This document shows positions 1 through 8,208 of a stretch of DNA of 64,000 nucleotides, piece after piece. This stretch comes from Nocardia xishanensis NBRC 101358. GTDB taxonomy: Bacteria; Actinomycetota; Actinomycetes; Mycobacteriales; Mycobacteriaceae. Numbering within the stretch: position 1 is the stretch's first letter; each line of letters starts with the position of its first letter. The notes beneath the pieces were generated by a model. It did not search any database. It was not told the DNA's origin and was given only the letters and a program-made list of their open reading frames with translations. Both the position numbers and the translations under genes were made by a program. The DNA lies in contig NZ_BDCF01000046.1 in the NCBI RefSeq assembly GCF_001613365.1, forward strand, positions 1 to 64,000, given 5' to 3'.

Positions 1-45
1 CCATCCGCGCCGGTCTACCCGGTGCTTCTGAGAGGCAACTTTCCC

Positions 46-74
46 AGCCTAACCGGCCTCTCTCACAGAGTCAA
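46..74 (-). promoter_or_regulatory. rrn-type promoter, downstream copy
   Basis: On the minus strand a TTGACT -35 (69-74) and a TAGGCT -10 (46-51) are separated by exactly 17 bp. The -10 is followed by GGGAAAGTTGCC, which resembles the GGCAGGGTTGCC start region of mycobacterial rrn promoters. It fires leftward, so a 16S rRNA gene is expected beyond position 1 (inference). Confidence 0.75.
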
Positions 75-206
75 GTCTGCTCGATTGTCCTGGTCCTTGC
101 GGGCCATCAGGCGCTCCTCGTACTACCTCGTGTCCCGGTCCTCGCCCAGCCTCTCGGCTTGGCGTCTCGGCTCCGGGTCGGTGTCCGTGTCGCTCTGACG
201 TTGAAT

Positions 207-235
207 AAGTTACGCGGCGGGGAACGCGGCGTCAA
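207..235 (-). promoter_or_regulatory. rrn-type promoter, upstream copy
   Basis: TTGACG (230-235) and TAACTT (207-212) on the minus strand, again with 17 bp between them. It lies about 160 bp upstream of the other promoter and after the tyrS hairpin. Tandem promoters are usual for actinobacterial rRNA operons. The match is by eye only. Confidence 0.6.
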
Positions 236-295
236 ATCCGCACTACACGGATGTAATTCCGCAGGTCAGAAGCTTGCGATCGGGCCGAAAACGGG

Positions 296-321
296 CTTGG
301 GCCACACGAATGTGACCCAAG
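296..321 (-). terminator. hairpin downstream of tyrS
   Basis: Inverted repeat with 11-base arms (CTTGGGCCACA / TGTGACCCAAG, one G-T pair) and a 4-base loop, starting 10 bases after the tyrS stop codon. There is no U tract, as is common in high-GC actinobacteria. It would insulate tyrS from the rrn promoters. Confidence 0.6.
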
Positions 322-330
322 ACACCAAGA

Positions 331-1623
331 TCAACTTGTGGCGGCCCGCCGGACGCCCGCGATATTGCGCTTGCCTCGGCGCACCACCAGCCAGCGTCCG
401 TGCAGGTAGTCGCCCTCGCCGGGGGTCCATTCGAGGTCGGAGATCTTCTGGTTGTTGACCGAAGCGCCGCCCTCGTTGACCGCGCGACGGGCCGCGCCAC
501 GGCTTTCCGACAGGCCGGTGGCGACCAGCAGGTCGACGATCGTGTCCGGCTGACCGGGCGCTACCTCGGCCACCGCCCCGTCGATCGCGGCTTCTTGGAG
601 CGCGGAGGCGAGCGTCGCCTCGTCCAGCTCGCGCAGTTCACCGCGACCGAACAGGGCTTGGCTCGCCAGCTGGACGGCGCGGGTGTGCTCCTCGCCGTGC
701 ACCAGGTCGGTCATCTCGGCGGCCAGCCTGCGCTGCGCTTCCCGCGCGTGCGGACGTTCCTCGGTCGCCTGCTCCAGCTCGGCCAGTTCCTCACGACTGA
801 GGAAGGTGAACCAGCGCAGGTACCGGATGACGTCGGCGTCGGCGGTGTTGACGAAGTACTGGTACCAGGCGTACGGGCTGGTCATCTCCGGATCCAGCCA
901 GAGGCTGCCGCCGCCGGTGGACTTGCCGAACTTCTTGCCGTCGGCTGAGGTCACCAGCGGCACGGTGAGCGCGTGCACCGACTCGCCGTCCACCCTGCGG
1001 TTCAGTTCGACGCCCGCGATGATGTTGCCCCACTGATCCGAGCCGCCGACCTGCAACCGGCACCCGTGGGTGCGCCGCAGCTGCAAGTAGTCGTTGGCCT
1101 GCAGCAGCATGTAGCTGAACTCGGTGTACGAGATGCCCTCGCCGTCGAGGCGGCGCTTGATGGTGTCGCGGGCCAGCATGACGTTGACCGAGAAGTGCTT
1201 GCCGATGTCGCGCAGGAAGTCGACGGCGGTGAGTTGTCCGGTCCAGTCCATGTTGTTGGCGATGACCGCGCCGGTGGGCGAGTCGTCCAGGTCGACGAAC
1301 CGCTCCAGCTGCGACCGGATCCGCTGCGCCCAGTCGGCCACCGTGTCGGTCGAGTTCATGGCGCGTTCGCCGACGTCGCGCGGATCGCCGATCAGGCCGG
1401 TCGCGCCGCCGGCCAGGACGATAGGCCGGTGACCGGCACGCTGGAAACGCTTCAGTGCCAGCAGGGGGACCAGGTGTCCGGCGTGCAGGCTGGCCGCGGT
1501 GGGGTCGAAACCGGCATACAGCGTCAGCGGCCCGTCGGCCAGCGCCGCGCGCAGGGCGTCGAGGTCGGTGGACTGCGCGATCAGTCCGCGCCAGGTCAGT
1601 TCGTCGATGATGTCGCCGCTCAC
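331..1623 (-). CDS. tyrS: tyrosyl-tRNA synthetase
   Basis: Cytoplasmic class I aminoacyl-tRNA synthetase that charges tRNA-Tyr with tyrosine; 430 residues, normal for the bacterial enzyme. Seen: the HIGH-type motif HAGHL near residue 49, the tyrosine-pocket motif QVGGSDQWGNI, a KMSKS-type loop KFGKSTGG, and a C-terminal S4 RNA-binding domain ending RKNIAG-like (RGKRNIAGV). The frame is open 99 codons further upstream, but the GTG at 1623 begins the conserved SGDIIDEL segment and is preceded by GGGAC at good spacing, so the longer form is rejected. It is followed by a hairpin and then rrn-type promoters. In Mycobacterium tuberculosis tyrS is likewise next to mpg. Confidence 0.97.
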   Translation of the reverse strand: MSGDIIDELTWRGLIAQSTDLDALRAALADGPLTLYAGFDPTAASLHAGHLVPLLALKRFQRAGHRPIVLAGGATGLIGDPRDVGERAMNSTDTVADWAQRIRSQLERFVDLDDSPTGAVIANNMDWTGQLTAVDFLRDIGKHFSVNVMLARDTIKRRLDGEGISYTEFSYMLLQANDYLQLRRTHGCRLQVGGSDQWGNIIAGVELNRRVDGESVHALTVPLVTSADGKKFGKSTGGGSLWLDPEMTSPYAWYQYFVNTADADVIRYLRWFTFLSREELAELEQATEERPHAREAQRRLAAEMTDLVHGEEHTRAVQLASQALFGRGELRELDEATLASALQEAAIDGAVAEVAPGQPDTIVDLLVATGLSESRGAARRAVNEGGASVNNQKISDLEWTPGEGDYLHGRWLVVRRGKRNIAGVRRAATS

Positions 1624-2030
1624 GCCGTCCCATCTTTCCGCACCGCTGTCCTGCGCCGATGCGCAGGTACCGGGGGCGATTCTCCGTGAGGCGCACCCGC
1701 CGGGCCAGGAAATTTCCGCGGCGCGGGTCCCGTACCGCCTGCCGGATCGGAATCGCGGTAACTCGTTCGCCCCGCTTCCCACAAGCCCCGTTACCCGACC
1801 GAGGGTGGGCAGGATCCGGTCCGACGCAACCTGGTCGACTCCCATGCCCTCAGTACGAGGCCGCCGGAACACCGCGCCCGCGCATGCGAACAGGCTCGCT
1901 TCGTCGAGTCGCCGAGACATCGACTAGTCGAGCCGACATGCGCTGCCTGCGGCGAGCCCGCGGACGTGCTGAGCGGGCGAGAACCGCCACCGCCTCGCGC
2001 TCGGTCGTCCAGGGAACCGCACACATGACA
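1624..2030. other. gene-free stretch between tyrS and DoxX gene
   Basis: About 400 bp with no credible gene. The open frames here continue out of tyrS or are GC-skew shadows without ribosome-binding sites. I see no RNA gene, and no T-box-like specifier for tyrS was recognised. The tyrS promoter presumably lies in this interval. Confidence 0.6.
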
Positions 2031-2069
2031 GCCCGGCGACCGCCAGGACGTGCCTGCCGATCGCCGGGC
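2031..2069 (-). terminator. hairpin after the DoxX gene
   Basis: A 17-bp stem with two mismatches (arms beginning GCCCGGCGA and ending TCGCCGGGC) and a loop of about 5 bases, 15 bases beyond the DoxX stop. There is no U tract. Probable factor-assisted or intrinsic terminator. Confidence 0.6.
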
Positions 2070-2083
2070 CGGTGTCGAATCAT

Positions 2084-2503
2084 TCAGCGCGACAAGCCGT
2101 CCCGGAGCGCGACGAGGCCGTCGCGGAGCTCCCAGGCGAGCCAGGCGAACACCGCGGCCAGCACCAGCGGGAAGACGGAGTAGGAGGGGGCGTCGAGGAC
2201 GAAGGCCTGGGTGGCCGCCGCGAAGACCATGGTGATCGACAGTCCGGCCGCGGCGGCGCCCGCCAGCCGCCTGATCAGCAGGCCGATGCCGCCCGCCACC
2301 TCGACCAGGCCGGTGAAGTACATGAACCAGTCACCGAAGCCGACGGCGTCGAAGATCCGAACGGCGTCCTCCTGGCCGACGAACTTCGGGATTCCCGAGG
2401 CGATGACGAAGAAGAGGCCGAGCAGGATTTGCACAGTCCACAGGATGCGATTGCGGATCGCGCCGGGACGGGTGGCGGTGGTCGGGGCGGTGATGGCGGT
2501 CAT
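2084..2503 (-). CDS. DoxX family membrane protein
   Basis: 139-residue integral membrane protein of the DoxX/MauE-like family. Four hydrophobic helices are visible: ILWTVQILLGLFFVIASG near residue 20, a second around the FTGLVEVAGGIGLLI segment, a third at the GLSITMVFAAATQAF stretch, and a fourth in the VFPLVLAAVFAWLA segment. The KF residues after helix 1 and the GxxEVxGG-like segment are family hallmarks. DoxX proteins have been linked to redox or thiol stress in mycobacteria, but the function here is unknown. It stands alone with its own terminator. Start ATG 2503 is preceded by AAGGAGA. Confidence 0.85.
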   Translation of the reverse strand: MTAITAPTTATRPGAIRNRILWTVQILLGLFFVIASGIPKFVGQEDAVRIFDAVGFGDWFMYFTGLVEVAGGIGLLIRRLAGAAAAGLSITMVFAAATQAFVLDAPSYSVFPLVLAAVFAWLAWELRDGLVALRDGLSR

Positions 2504-2568
2504 GTCCGTCTCCTTCGGTCGTCACGCCGGATGCGGCGTGTTCTCCCGATAAGACGGCGGACGCGCGC

Positions 2569-3234
2569 CTAATTCATCGCACCGCCGCGACTGTTTCGCC
2601 GAACGCGCCCACCCGCGCCGGGGGCGGCTGCGAGCGGCGCGCGCGGACTCCGCCGGTACGTCGAGACCGCGGCCGAGGACGGCAACCAGAACCGCCACGG
2701 CCGGTCGGCGGCCGTGCTCACGCCGACCCGCGGGCCGCTGGCGATCTGGGCGGGATCGATGGCACCGTTCAGCTCCAGCCGGATCGGCGAGGACGGATCG
2801 AAGAGCGGGGTGCCGTAGTCGTCCAGGGTGATGCCGAGGACGGTCCCCAAATTCCCCGGGCCCCTGCCGAGGTCGGCGTCGGAGCGCGCCGCAGGCCGAC
2901 GCCCACGCGCGACTGCGAGTCCGTCGATGACCTCACCGGCCCGTACCAGCACCGCGCTCGCCGTGCCGTCGGGCCCGCTGGTCACATTGATGCAGGTATG
3001 CATGCCGTAGCTGAGGTACACGTAGAGGAAACCGGCGGGACCGAACATCACAGCGTTGCGCGCGGTCCGTCCGCGTCCGGAATGCGAAGCCGGGTCCGGC
3101 CACGGCCCTGCCGGGTCGCCGCCGTACGCCTCGACCTCGACGATCCGGACGGCCACCGGCCCTGACCGCAGCGTCGCGCCGAGCAGGCGACGGGCGGCGG
3201 CGGGCGGTTCGACCACGAGATCACCGACAGACAC
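2569..3234 (-). CDS. mpg: 3-methyladenine DNA glycosylase (AAG/MPG family)
   Basis: Base-excision repair enzyme that removes alkylated purines from DNA. 221 residues from the GTG at 3234, which follows GGAGAAT; 30 further upstream codons are open but unlike the family. Seen: the motif RIVEVEAYGG carrying the catalytic glutamate, the aromatic DNA-intercalating segment YVYLSYGMHTCINVT, and the RGPGNL active-site strip near the middle, all typical of AAG glycosylases. It lies upstream of doxX on the same strand. In M. tuberculosis, mpg also neighbours tyrS. The C-terminus is basic and Ala/Pro-rich and probably disordered. Confidence 0.93.
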   Translation of the reverse strand: MSVGDLVVEPPAAARRLLGATLRSGPVAVRIVEVEAYGGDPAGPWPDPASHSGRGRTARNAVMFGPAGFLYVYLSYGMHTCINVTSGPDGTASAVLVRAGEVIDGLAVARGRRPAARSDADLGRGPGNLGTVLGITLDDYGTPLFDPSSPIRLELNGAIDPAQIASGPRVGVSTAADRPWRFWLPSSAAVSTYRRSPRAPLAAAPGAGGRVRRNSRGGAMN

Positions 3235-3378
3235 GCGGCCATTCTCCCCGGCCGCGCCGACAATCGCTCGGCCGCGCCCGCCGATCGCACTCGGCCTGTG
3301 GTCGGACCTACCGTTGACGTGCAATCAAACCGACCCGGGCGCCCGTCAGTGTGGCGCTGAGGGTCCCGTCGACCTAGC

Positions 3379-3597
3379 ACCGAGGCGACCGTCGGCTCGA
3401 CCTTCGGAGTCACCGACCGTCCACGCCCCGCAGCGGCGACGATCAGCCCAGTACCGAGGCGACCGTCGGCCCAACGCTTCGGCATCACCGACCGTCCACG
3501 CCGCGCCGCGGCGACCATCAACCCTGCCCCGGAGCGACCGTGGATCCAACGCTCAGGCACAACCGACCGCCGCGTCCCAGCGACCATCAACCCAGCA
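3379..3597. repeat. 74-75-bp tandem repeat, three diverged copies
   Basis: Anchors such as GCGACCG recur at 3385, about 3460 and 3535, giving a period of 74-75 bp. Copies share ACCGACCGTCCACGCC-like and GCGACCATCAACCC-like blocks but are diverged. The array runs from the 3' end of the sigma gene into the interval before mpg. Read on the minus strand it is open as a 25-residue repeat (AAARRGRSVMPKRWADGRLG-like). Confidence 0.7.
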
Positions 3598-4465
3598 GCG
3601 ACTCAGCCGCGGACAGGCCTTTCAACTTCCCCGGATTCACCTGGAAGCGCAGGTTCTCGATGCGGCCGTCGACCAGGTCGTAGGTGAACGCCGCGACCGG
3701 GATCTCGCCGAGCCGGGCGAGCGTGCCGAGCTCGCCGTTGATGTGGGCGTGCTCGAGCACGATGCCCGCCGTTTCGGGCTTGGCCAGCACGCCGAGAATC
3801 CAGCGGGCGACGTGATCGGGCCCGTGCAGCGGTCGCCGGGCCGCGGTGACTACGCCGCCGCCGTCGGACCAGCACGTCACCTCGGGGGCGAGCAGGTCCA
3901 TCAACGCGTTCAGGTCGCCGCCGGCGCAGGCCGCCATGAACCGCTCGGTGACCCGGGCGCGTTCGGCGGTGTCGGTGTCGAAGCGCGGGCGGCGGGACCG
4001 CACGTGGTCGCGGGCGCGGTGCGCGATCTGACGGATGGTGGCCTCCGGCCGGTCCAGGGTGTCGGCGATCTCGGCGTGGCTGTAGCCGAACACCTCGCGC
4101 AGCAGGAACACCGCGCGCTCGACCGGGGTGAGCGTTTCCAGCACCACCAGCATCGCGGTGGAGACCGTGTCGGCCAGCTCGGCATCCTGCGCGAGATCGG
4201 GTGTGGTGAGCAGGGGTTCGGGCAGCCAGGGTCCCACATAGGTCTCGCGGGTGGCCCTGGCCGAAGTGAGCCGGTTCAGTGACAGGTTGGTGACGGTGCG
4301 CACCAGGTAGGACTTCGGGTGACGCACCGCGGCCCGATCGGCTTCGTTCCACTTCAGCCAGGCGTCCTGCAGGACGTCCTCCGCGTCGGTGACGGTGCCG
4401 AGCATCCGATAGGCGGTGGCGAACAGCAGCCGCCGGTGTTCTACGAACGGATCGGATTCCGGCAT
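3587..4465 (-). CDS. sigJ: ECF41-type RNA polymerase sigma factor (SigJ-like)
   Basis: 292-residue sigma-70 family factor with a C-terminal SnoaL-like extension. Seen in order: sigma region 2 (RMLGTVTDAEDVLQDAWLKW), the linker motif WLPEP, region 4 (REVFGYSHAEIADTL), then a roughly 100-residue extension holding WSDGGG and near its end NPGKL. WLPEP, DGGG and NP-x-K are hallmarks of the ECF41 group, where the extension acts as a built-in regulator in place of a separate anti-sigma factor (family knowledge). Start ATG 4465 follows GAGGAG. The oxidoreductase gene directly upstream fits the carboxymuconolactone decarboxylase/oxidoreductase/epimerase partners typical of this group. Confidence 0.93.
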   Translation of the reverse strand: MPESDPFVEHRRLLFATAYRMLGTVTDAEDVLQDAWLKWNEADRAAVRHPKSYLVRTVTNLSLNRLTSARATRETYVGPWLPEPLLTTPDLAQDAELADTVSTAMLVVLETLTPVERAVFLLREVFGYSHAEIADTLDRPEATIRQIAHRARDHVRSRRPRFDTDTAERARVTERFMAACAGGDLNALMDLLAPEVTCWSDGGGVVTAARRPLHGPDHVARWILGVLAKPETAGIVLEHAHINGELGTLARLGEIPVAAFTYDLVDGRIENLRFQVNPGKLKGLSAAESLLG

Positions 4466-4506
4466 CAGTCCATGCTCCTCGATGAGAGACCTGGTCGGCA
4501 AACCGG

Positions 4507-5682
4507 TCAGTCGGCGACGCGGGTGGCGCGGCCACCACGCGAAAGCTGGACCGAAACGGTCATCTTCTTGCTGAGCCGGAAGGCCTTCGGCGGCGTGCTG
4601 CTGACGGTCTCCTTGTAGAACGCCGCGGCGCGTCCGGTGAGGTGGAACCGGCCAGGGGTGTCGTCGGCACGGGTGAACTGGATGACCCCGTCGCGACGGC
4701 CGAGGCTGACCGGCTGGTGAAAGTAGCCAAACCGGAAGGGGCGAATCTTCTTGCCGCGCAGTTCTTTCGCGATCGCATCGGCAGTGTGGGCGGCCGTGGG
4801 CAGACCGCTCTGGCAAGTGCCGTGGATCATGCCCCATGGCTGCCGCACCGCCGCGGCGTCGCCGATGGCGCGAATGGTCGGATGCGACACCGACTTCAAC
4901 GTCCGGTCGACGACGATCCGCCCGAGCTCGTCGGTCGCGATCCCCGCCCGCGCGGCAAGCGGCGCGACCCGGACGCCGGCGGTCCACAGCGTCAGATCCG
5001 CGGGAACCAGTGTGCCGTCGGCCAATTCGACGGCGTCGGGCAGCACCTTGGTGACCGCGTTGCCGACGTGCCGGGTGACGCCGAGCCGGTCCAGCGCGCG
5101 GTGCAGATACGCGCGGGCCCGCTCACCCATCATCGCGCCGGGCTCGCCGGTGCTGATCAGTGTGACGCGCAGACCTGGGTGCTGGTCGGCGATCTCGGCT
5201 GCCGCCTCGATGCCGGTGAGCCCGCCGCCGCACACAGCGACCGCACCATGCTGTGCGGCGACCTCGGCGAGACGTCCGGCGAACCGGTGCGCGGCGCGCG
5301 GATCGTTCAGTGTCCAGGCGTGTTCGGCGACGCCGGGAACCCGCTCGGTCTCGGTGGCGCTGCCGAGGGCGTAGACGAGTTCGTCGTAGGGCAGCACGCG
5401 ATCGTCGTCGACGGTGACCAGTCGCGCCTCCGGATCGACGGAAGTAGCCCAGCCGCGGACGAATTCGACGCCGGTGCCGGCGAGGATCTCGGGGATTCGG
5501 TAGTCGGCCAGCTCCTGCCCTGCGGCGATCTGGTGCATGCGCAGCCGCTCGGTGAACCGCGCGGACGGATTGACCAAAGTGATGCGCACGGGTAGGCGGC
5601 GGGTGCGCCGCGCCAGCCGCACGGCGGCCAGCATGCCCGTGTAGCCCGCGCCGAGGATGACGATGCGGTGTTCGGTGTTCAT
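4507..5682 (-). CDS. FAD-dependent NADH dehydrogenase-like oxidoreductase
   Basis: 391-residue two-Rossmann flavoprotein of the NDH-2 / pyridine nucleotide-disulfide type. Seen: the FAD-binding fingerprint VILGAGYTGMLAA at the N-terminus, a second dinucleotide motif VCGGGLTGIEAAAE mid-protein, and the ATG-like VRAIGDAAA segment near residue 290. It lacks the C-terminal membrane anchor obvious in respiratory NDH-2. Start ATG 5682 follows CGGAG. It is transcribed toward the ECF41 sigma gene with a 41-bp gap, so the two are likely one operon and this enzyme the sigma factor's expected partner and target. Substrate unknown. Confidence 0.87.
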   Translation of the reverse strand: MNTEHRIVILGAGYTGMLAAVRLARRTRRLPVRITLVNPSARFTERLRMHQIAAGQELADYRIPEILAGTGVEFVRGWATSVDPEARLVTVDDDRVLPYDELVYALGSATETERVPGVAEHAWTLNDPRAAHRFAGRLAEVAAQHGAVAVCGGGLTGIEAAAEIADQHPGLRVTLISTGEPGAMMGERARAYLHRALDRLGVTRHVGNAVTKVLPDAVELADGTLVPADLTLWTAGVRVAPLAARAGIATDELGRIVVDRTLKSVSHPTIRAIGDAAAVRQPWGMIHGTCQSGLPTAAHTADAIAKELRGKKIRPFRFGYFHQPVSLGRRDGVIQFTRADDTPGRFHLTGRAAAFYKETVSSTPPKAFRLSKKMTVSVQLSRGGRATRVAD

Positions 5683-5762
5683 GGCGATTGCTCCGATCGC
5701 TGGGTCGCTGGTTGGTGACGACCATGGGACAGACGACCCGCGCCGAACGTGACGGATGAAAT

Positions 5763-5778
5763 CGTGACCTGAGTCACA
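5763..5778. promoter_or_regulatory. putative CRP/GlxR-like site
   Basis: On the minus strand the sequence reads TGTGA-N6-TCACG, one base from the CRP-type consensus TGTGA-N6-TCACA. It sits in the divergent gap between the flavoprotein and the multicopper oxidase genes, about 80-95 bp from each start. Binding is inferred only. Confidence 0.45.
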
Positions 5779-5870
5779 CCGTATCGTCCGGGTCGTCAGG
5801 GCGGCCCCGGAGGTCGAAATAGGGGCCGTCCCGGATGTGGTCGACACCGCGAAATCCCTACGGTCGGTGC

Positions 5871-7394
5871 ATGTCTTCGACTTCCCGTCCGCGCCGGTTG
5901 CGGCGGCTTCTCCTCCTTCTCGTCGCGCTGATCGCGGTGCTGCTCGTCGCGGTGAGCGGCTGCGTCGGGTGGGTTTACGTCGACGCGGCGGTCTCCACCG
6001 TCGGCCGGACGGAGTTTCGCAACGAGCTGGCCGTGCCGCCGCTGGCCGAGTCCCGCGTCGAACCCGACGGGACGCGCCTGTTCGAACTCGACATGCGCAC
6101 CGGTAGCAAAGAGTTCCGGCCCGGGCAGGTGACGCCGACCTGGGGTTTCAATGGCGACTACCTCGGGCCGACACTGCGCGCACGGCGCGGCGAACAGGTC
6201 AGGGTCCGCGTCCGCAACGGTCTGCCCGAGCCGTCGACGGTGCACTGGCACGGCATGCATCTCCCGGCGGCCATGGACGGCGGCCCGCACCAGATGGTCG
6301 AGGCGGGCGCGACGTGGACGCCCGAATGGAAGGTGGATCAGCCCGCCGCGACGCTCTGGTATCACCCGCATCCGCACGGCGAGACGGAGGAGCACGTACG
6401 CCGCGGGCTGGCCGGGATGTTCCTCCTCGACGACGACCTGTCCGAAACCCTCTCGCTACCAAGGAATTACGGCGTCGATGATCTTCCGGTGATCGTGCAG
6501 GACGTGACCTTTCGCGGCGCCGCCCTTGACGGCGCCCACAGCATGTTCCGCGATGTCGGTTTCCTCGGCGAGCAGACGATGGTCAACGGCACGCTGACGC
6601 CGTACCGCGAGGTGGGCGATGAACTGATCCGGCTGCGGCTGCTCAACGCCTCCACCGCGCGCGTCTACACATTCGGCTTCGACGACGCTCGTGACTTCGC
6701 GCTCGTCGGCACGGACGGCGGCCTGCTCGACCGTCCGGCCACGCTGCGCCAGCTGCCGCTCTCGCCCGGCGAGCGCGCGGAGATCGTGGTGCGGATGCGT
6801 CCGGGTGATCGAACCGTGTTGCGCAGCAACAAGTTGTCCGCCGGTCTCGACTTCTGGACCCAGCGCTTCAGCGGGGGCGACGACACCTTCGACATCCTGC
6901 AACTGCGTGCGGCCACGACCCTTCGCCCCTCCCCCGGGCTGCCCGCCGCCCTCGCGCCCGCGTCGACTCCGGACGGCGCAGGCTCGGTGACGGAGCGGCG
7001 CTTCGAGCTCGACCTGAGCGGCATCAATGGAACGCCGATGGCGATGGACCGCATCGATTTCGCCGTCACCCGCGGCGCCACGGAGACCTGGATCGTGCAC
7101 AACCGCGACGGCATGCCGCACAACTTCCACATCCACGACGTGCAATTCCGGATTCTCGCGGTCGGCGAGAGCGCACCGCGGCCGCACCTGTCCGGCCCGA
7201 AGGACACGGTCTTCCTCGCACCGGACGACACAGTGCGCCTCGCGGTGCGCTTCGACGGACCCGCCGATCCGGATACGCCGTACATGTATCACTGTCACCT
7301 GCTCTGGCACGAGGACCTCGGCATGATGGGCCAGTTCGTCGTGGTCGAGCCCGGCGGAGCGGCCGGGCGGCCGACACACGGCCACGGGCATTGA
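5871..7394 (+). CDS. multicopper oxidase (CueO/laccase-like)
   Basis: 507-residue exported oxidase that couples oxidation of a substrate (Cu(I), phenols or similar) to reduction of O2 to water. All copper ligands are visible: HWHG and HPHPHG in the first cupredoxin domain, HNFHIH in the last, and the C-terminal HCHLLWHEDLGMM, which gives the T1 Cys and an axial Met. The N-terminus has an arginine-rich start, a hydrophobic helix and VSGC, a possible lipobox, so it may be a membrane-anchored lipoprotein. The ATG at 5871 is chosen because it directly precedes the signal sequence; an ATG 12 codons earlier is in frame. It is divergent from the flavoprotein gene. Confidence 0.92.
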   Translation: MSSTSRPRRLRRLLLLLVALIAVLLVAVSGCVGWVYVDAAVSTVGRTEFRNELAVPPLAESRVEPDGTRLFELDMRTGSKEFRPGQVTPTWGFNGDYLGPTLRARRGEQVRVRVRNGLPEPSTVHWHGMHLPAAMDGGPHQMVEAGATWTPEWKVDQPAATLWYHPHPHGETEEHVRRGLAGMFLLDDDLSETLSLPRNYGVDDLPVIVQDVTFRGAALDGAHSMFRDVGFLGEQTMVNGTLTPYREVGDELIRLRLLNASTARVYTFGFDDARDFALVGTDGGLLDRPATLRQLPLSPGERAEIVVRMRPGDRTVLRSNKLSAGLDFWTQRFSGGDDTFDILQLRAATTLRPSPGLPAALAPASTPDGAGSVTERRFELDLSGINGTPMAMDRIDFAVTRGATETWIVHNRDGMPHNFHIHDVQFRILAVGESAPRPHLSGPKDTVFLAPDDTVRLAVRFDGPADPDTPYMYHCHLLWHEDLGMMGQFVVVEPGGAAGRPTHGHGH

Positions 7395-7405
7395 CACGCC
7401 ATCTC

Positions 7406-7434
7406 TTGCCCTGAGAGGTAGTCGGCGGTAAATT
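7406..7434 (+). promoter_or_regulatory. putative promoter of the ABC/TetR operon
   Basis: TTGCCC (7406-7411) and TAAATT (7429-7434) with 17 bp between. The -10 overlaps the first half-site of the operator beginning at 7431, which would allow repression by steric block. Confidence 0.5.
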
Positions 7435-7466
7435 CATCACGTAGTGAATTCAACACTCGATGAATT
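7431..7466. promoter_or_regulatory. two overlapping operators, AATTCA-N8-TGAATT
   Basis: AATTCA at 7431-7436 pairs with TGAATT at 7445-7450, and a second AATTCA (7447-7452) pairs with TGAATT (7461-7466). The two palindromes are identical in arms and spacing and share the TGAATTCA core. They end 10 bp before the ABC ATPase start and are the natural target of the TetR-type regulator encoded third in the operon (inference). Confidence 0.75.
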
Positions 7467-7476
7467 GAGGCCGTCC

Positions 7477-8208
7477 ATGTCTCAGCCCTCGCCGTCCGCC
7501 GCGATCGAGGTCCGGAATCTGACCGTCCGGCGTGGCAAACGCGGAGTCCTGCACGATATTTCGCTGACCATCCCGCGCGGCTCGATCACCGGGCTGCTCG
7601 GGCCGTCCGGCTGCGGCAAGACCACTCTGATGCGCAGCATCGTCGGCACCCAGATCGTGGCGTCGGGCGAGATCACCGCGCTCGGCCTGCCCGCGGGCGC
7701 GGCCGAGCTGCGCGGGCGCATCGGCTACGTCACCCAGTCGCCGAGCATCTACCCCGATATCAGCGTGCGCGACAACGTCGCCTACTACGCCGCGCTGTAC
7801 GGCCGCGACCGGGACGACACCGACATCGCCATCGCCGCGGTCGGCCTGCTCGAACACGCGGGCCAGCGCGGCGACGAACTCTCCGGCGGTCAGCAGACCA
7901 GGGCATCGCTGGCCTGTGCGCTTGTCGCTCAGCCGGACCTGCTCGTCCTCGACGAACCGACCGTCGGGCTCGACCCGGTGCTGCGGGTCGACCTGTGGAA
8001 GCAGTTCCACGAATTGGCCGCCAACGGAACGACGCTGCTCGTCTCCAGCCACGTCATGGACGAGGCCGAGCACTGCGACCGGCTGCTGCTCATGCGCGAG
8101 GGCAATGTGCTCGCCCAGCTGAGCCCCGACGAGCTGCGCGAACAGACCGGCGAGCAGAACCTCGAGAAGGCCTTCCTCACCCTCATCACGATGGGACAAG
8201 CGGCATGA
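7477..8208 (+). CDS. ABC transporter ATP-binding protein (DrrA-like exporter)
   Basis: 243-residue nucleotide-binding subunit of a two-gene ABC exporter. Seen: Walker A GPSGCGKTT, Q-loop YVTQSP, signature LSGGQQTRASLA, Walker B LLVLDEPTVGLD and the switch histidine in SSHVMDEA. The ATG at 7477 is chosen because GAGG lies 6 bases upstream; an in-frame GTG at 7444 falls inside the operator and is less likely. The gene overlaps the permease by ATGA. The same ABC/permease/TetR set lies beside mpg in mycobacteria (Rv1687c-Rv1685c), but here it is on the opposite strand from tyrS-mpg. Confidence 0.95.
   Translation: MSQPSPSAAIEVRNLTVRRGKRGVLHDISLTIPRGSITGLLGPSGCGKTTLMRSIVGTQIVASGEITALGLPAGAAELRGRIGYVTQSPSIYPDISVRDNVAYYAALYGRDRDDTDIAIAAVGLLEHAGQRGDELSGGQQTRASLACALVAQPDLLVLDEPTVGLDPVLRVDLWKQFHELAANGTTLLVSSHVMDEAEHCDRLLLMREGNVLAQLSPDELREQTGEQNLEKAFLTLITMGQAA

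Noticed and set aside
63..107. 14-residue frame (MARKDQDNRADLTL) with GAGGAG upstream, in the rrn leader
   Set aside because: It overlaps the -35 of the downstream promoter; too short and without a role in an rRNA leader.
1624..1920. 99-codon N-terminal extension of tyrS
   Set aside because: No similarity to the family before the GTG at 1623, which has a ribosome-binding site and begins the conserved region.
2569..3590. Longer minus-strand frames over mpg and the 75-bp array
   Set aside because: They are in the wrong frame for the glycosylase and reflect GC-skewed third positions.
7391..7396. TTGACA overlapping the multicopper oxidase stop as the -35 of the ABC operon
   Set aside because: No -10-like hexamer at 16-19 bp; the TTGCCC/TAAATT pair fits better.
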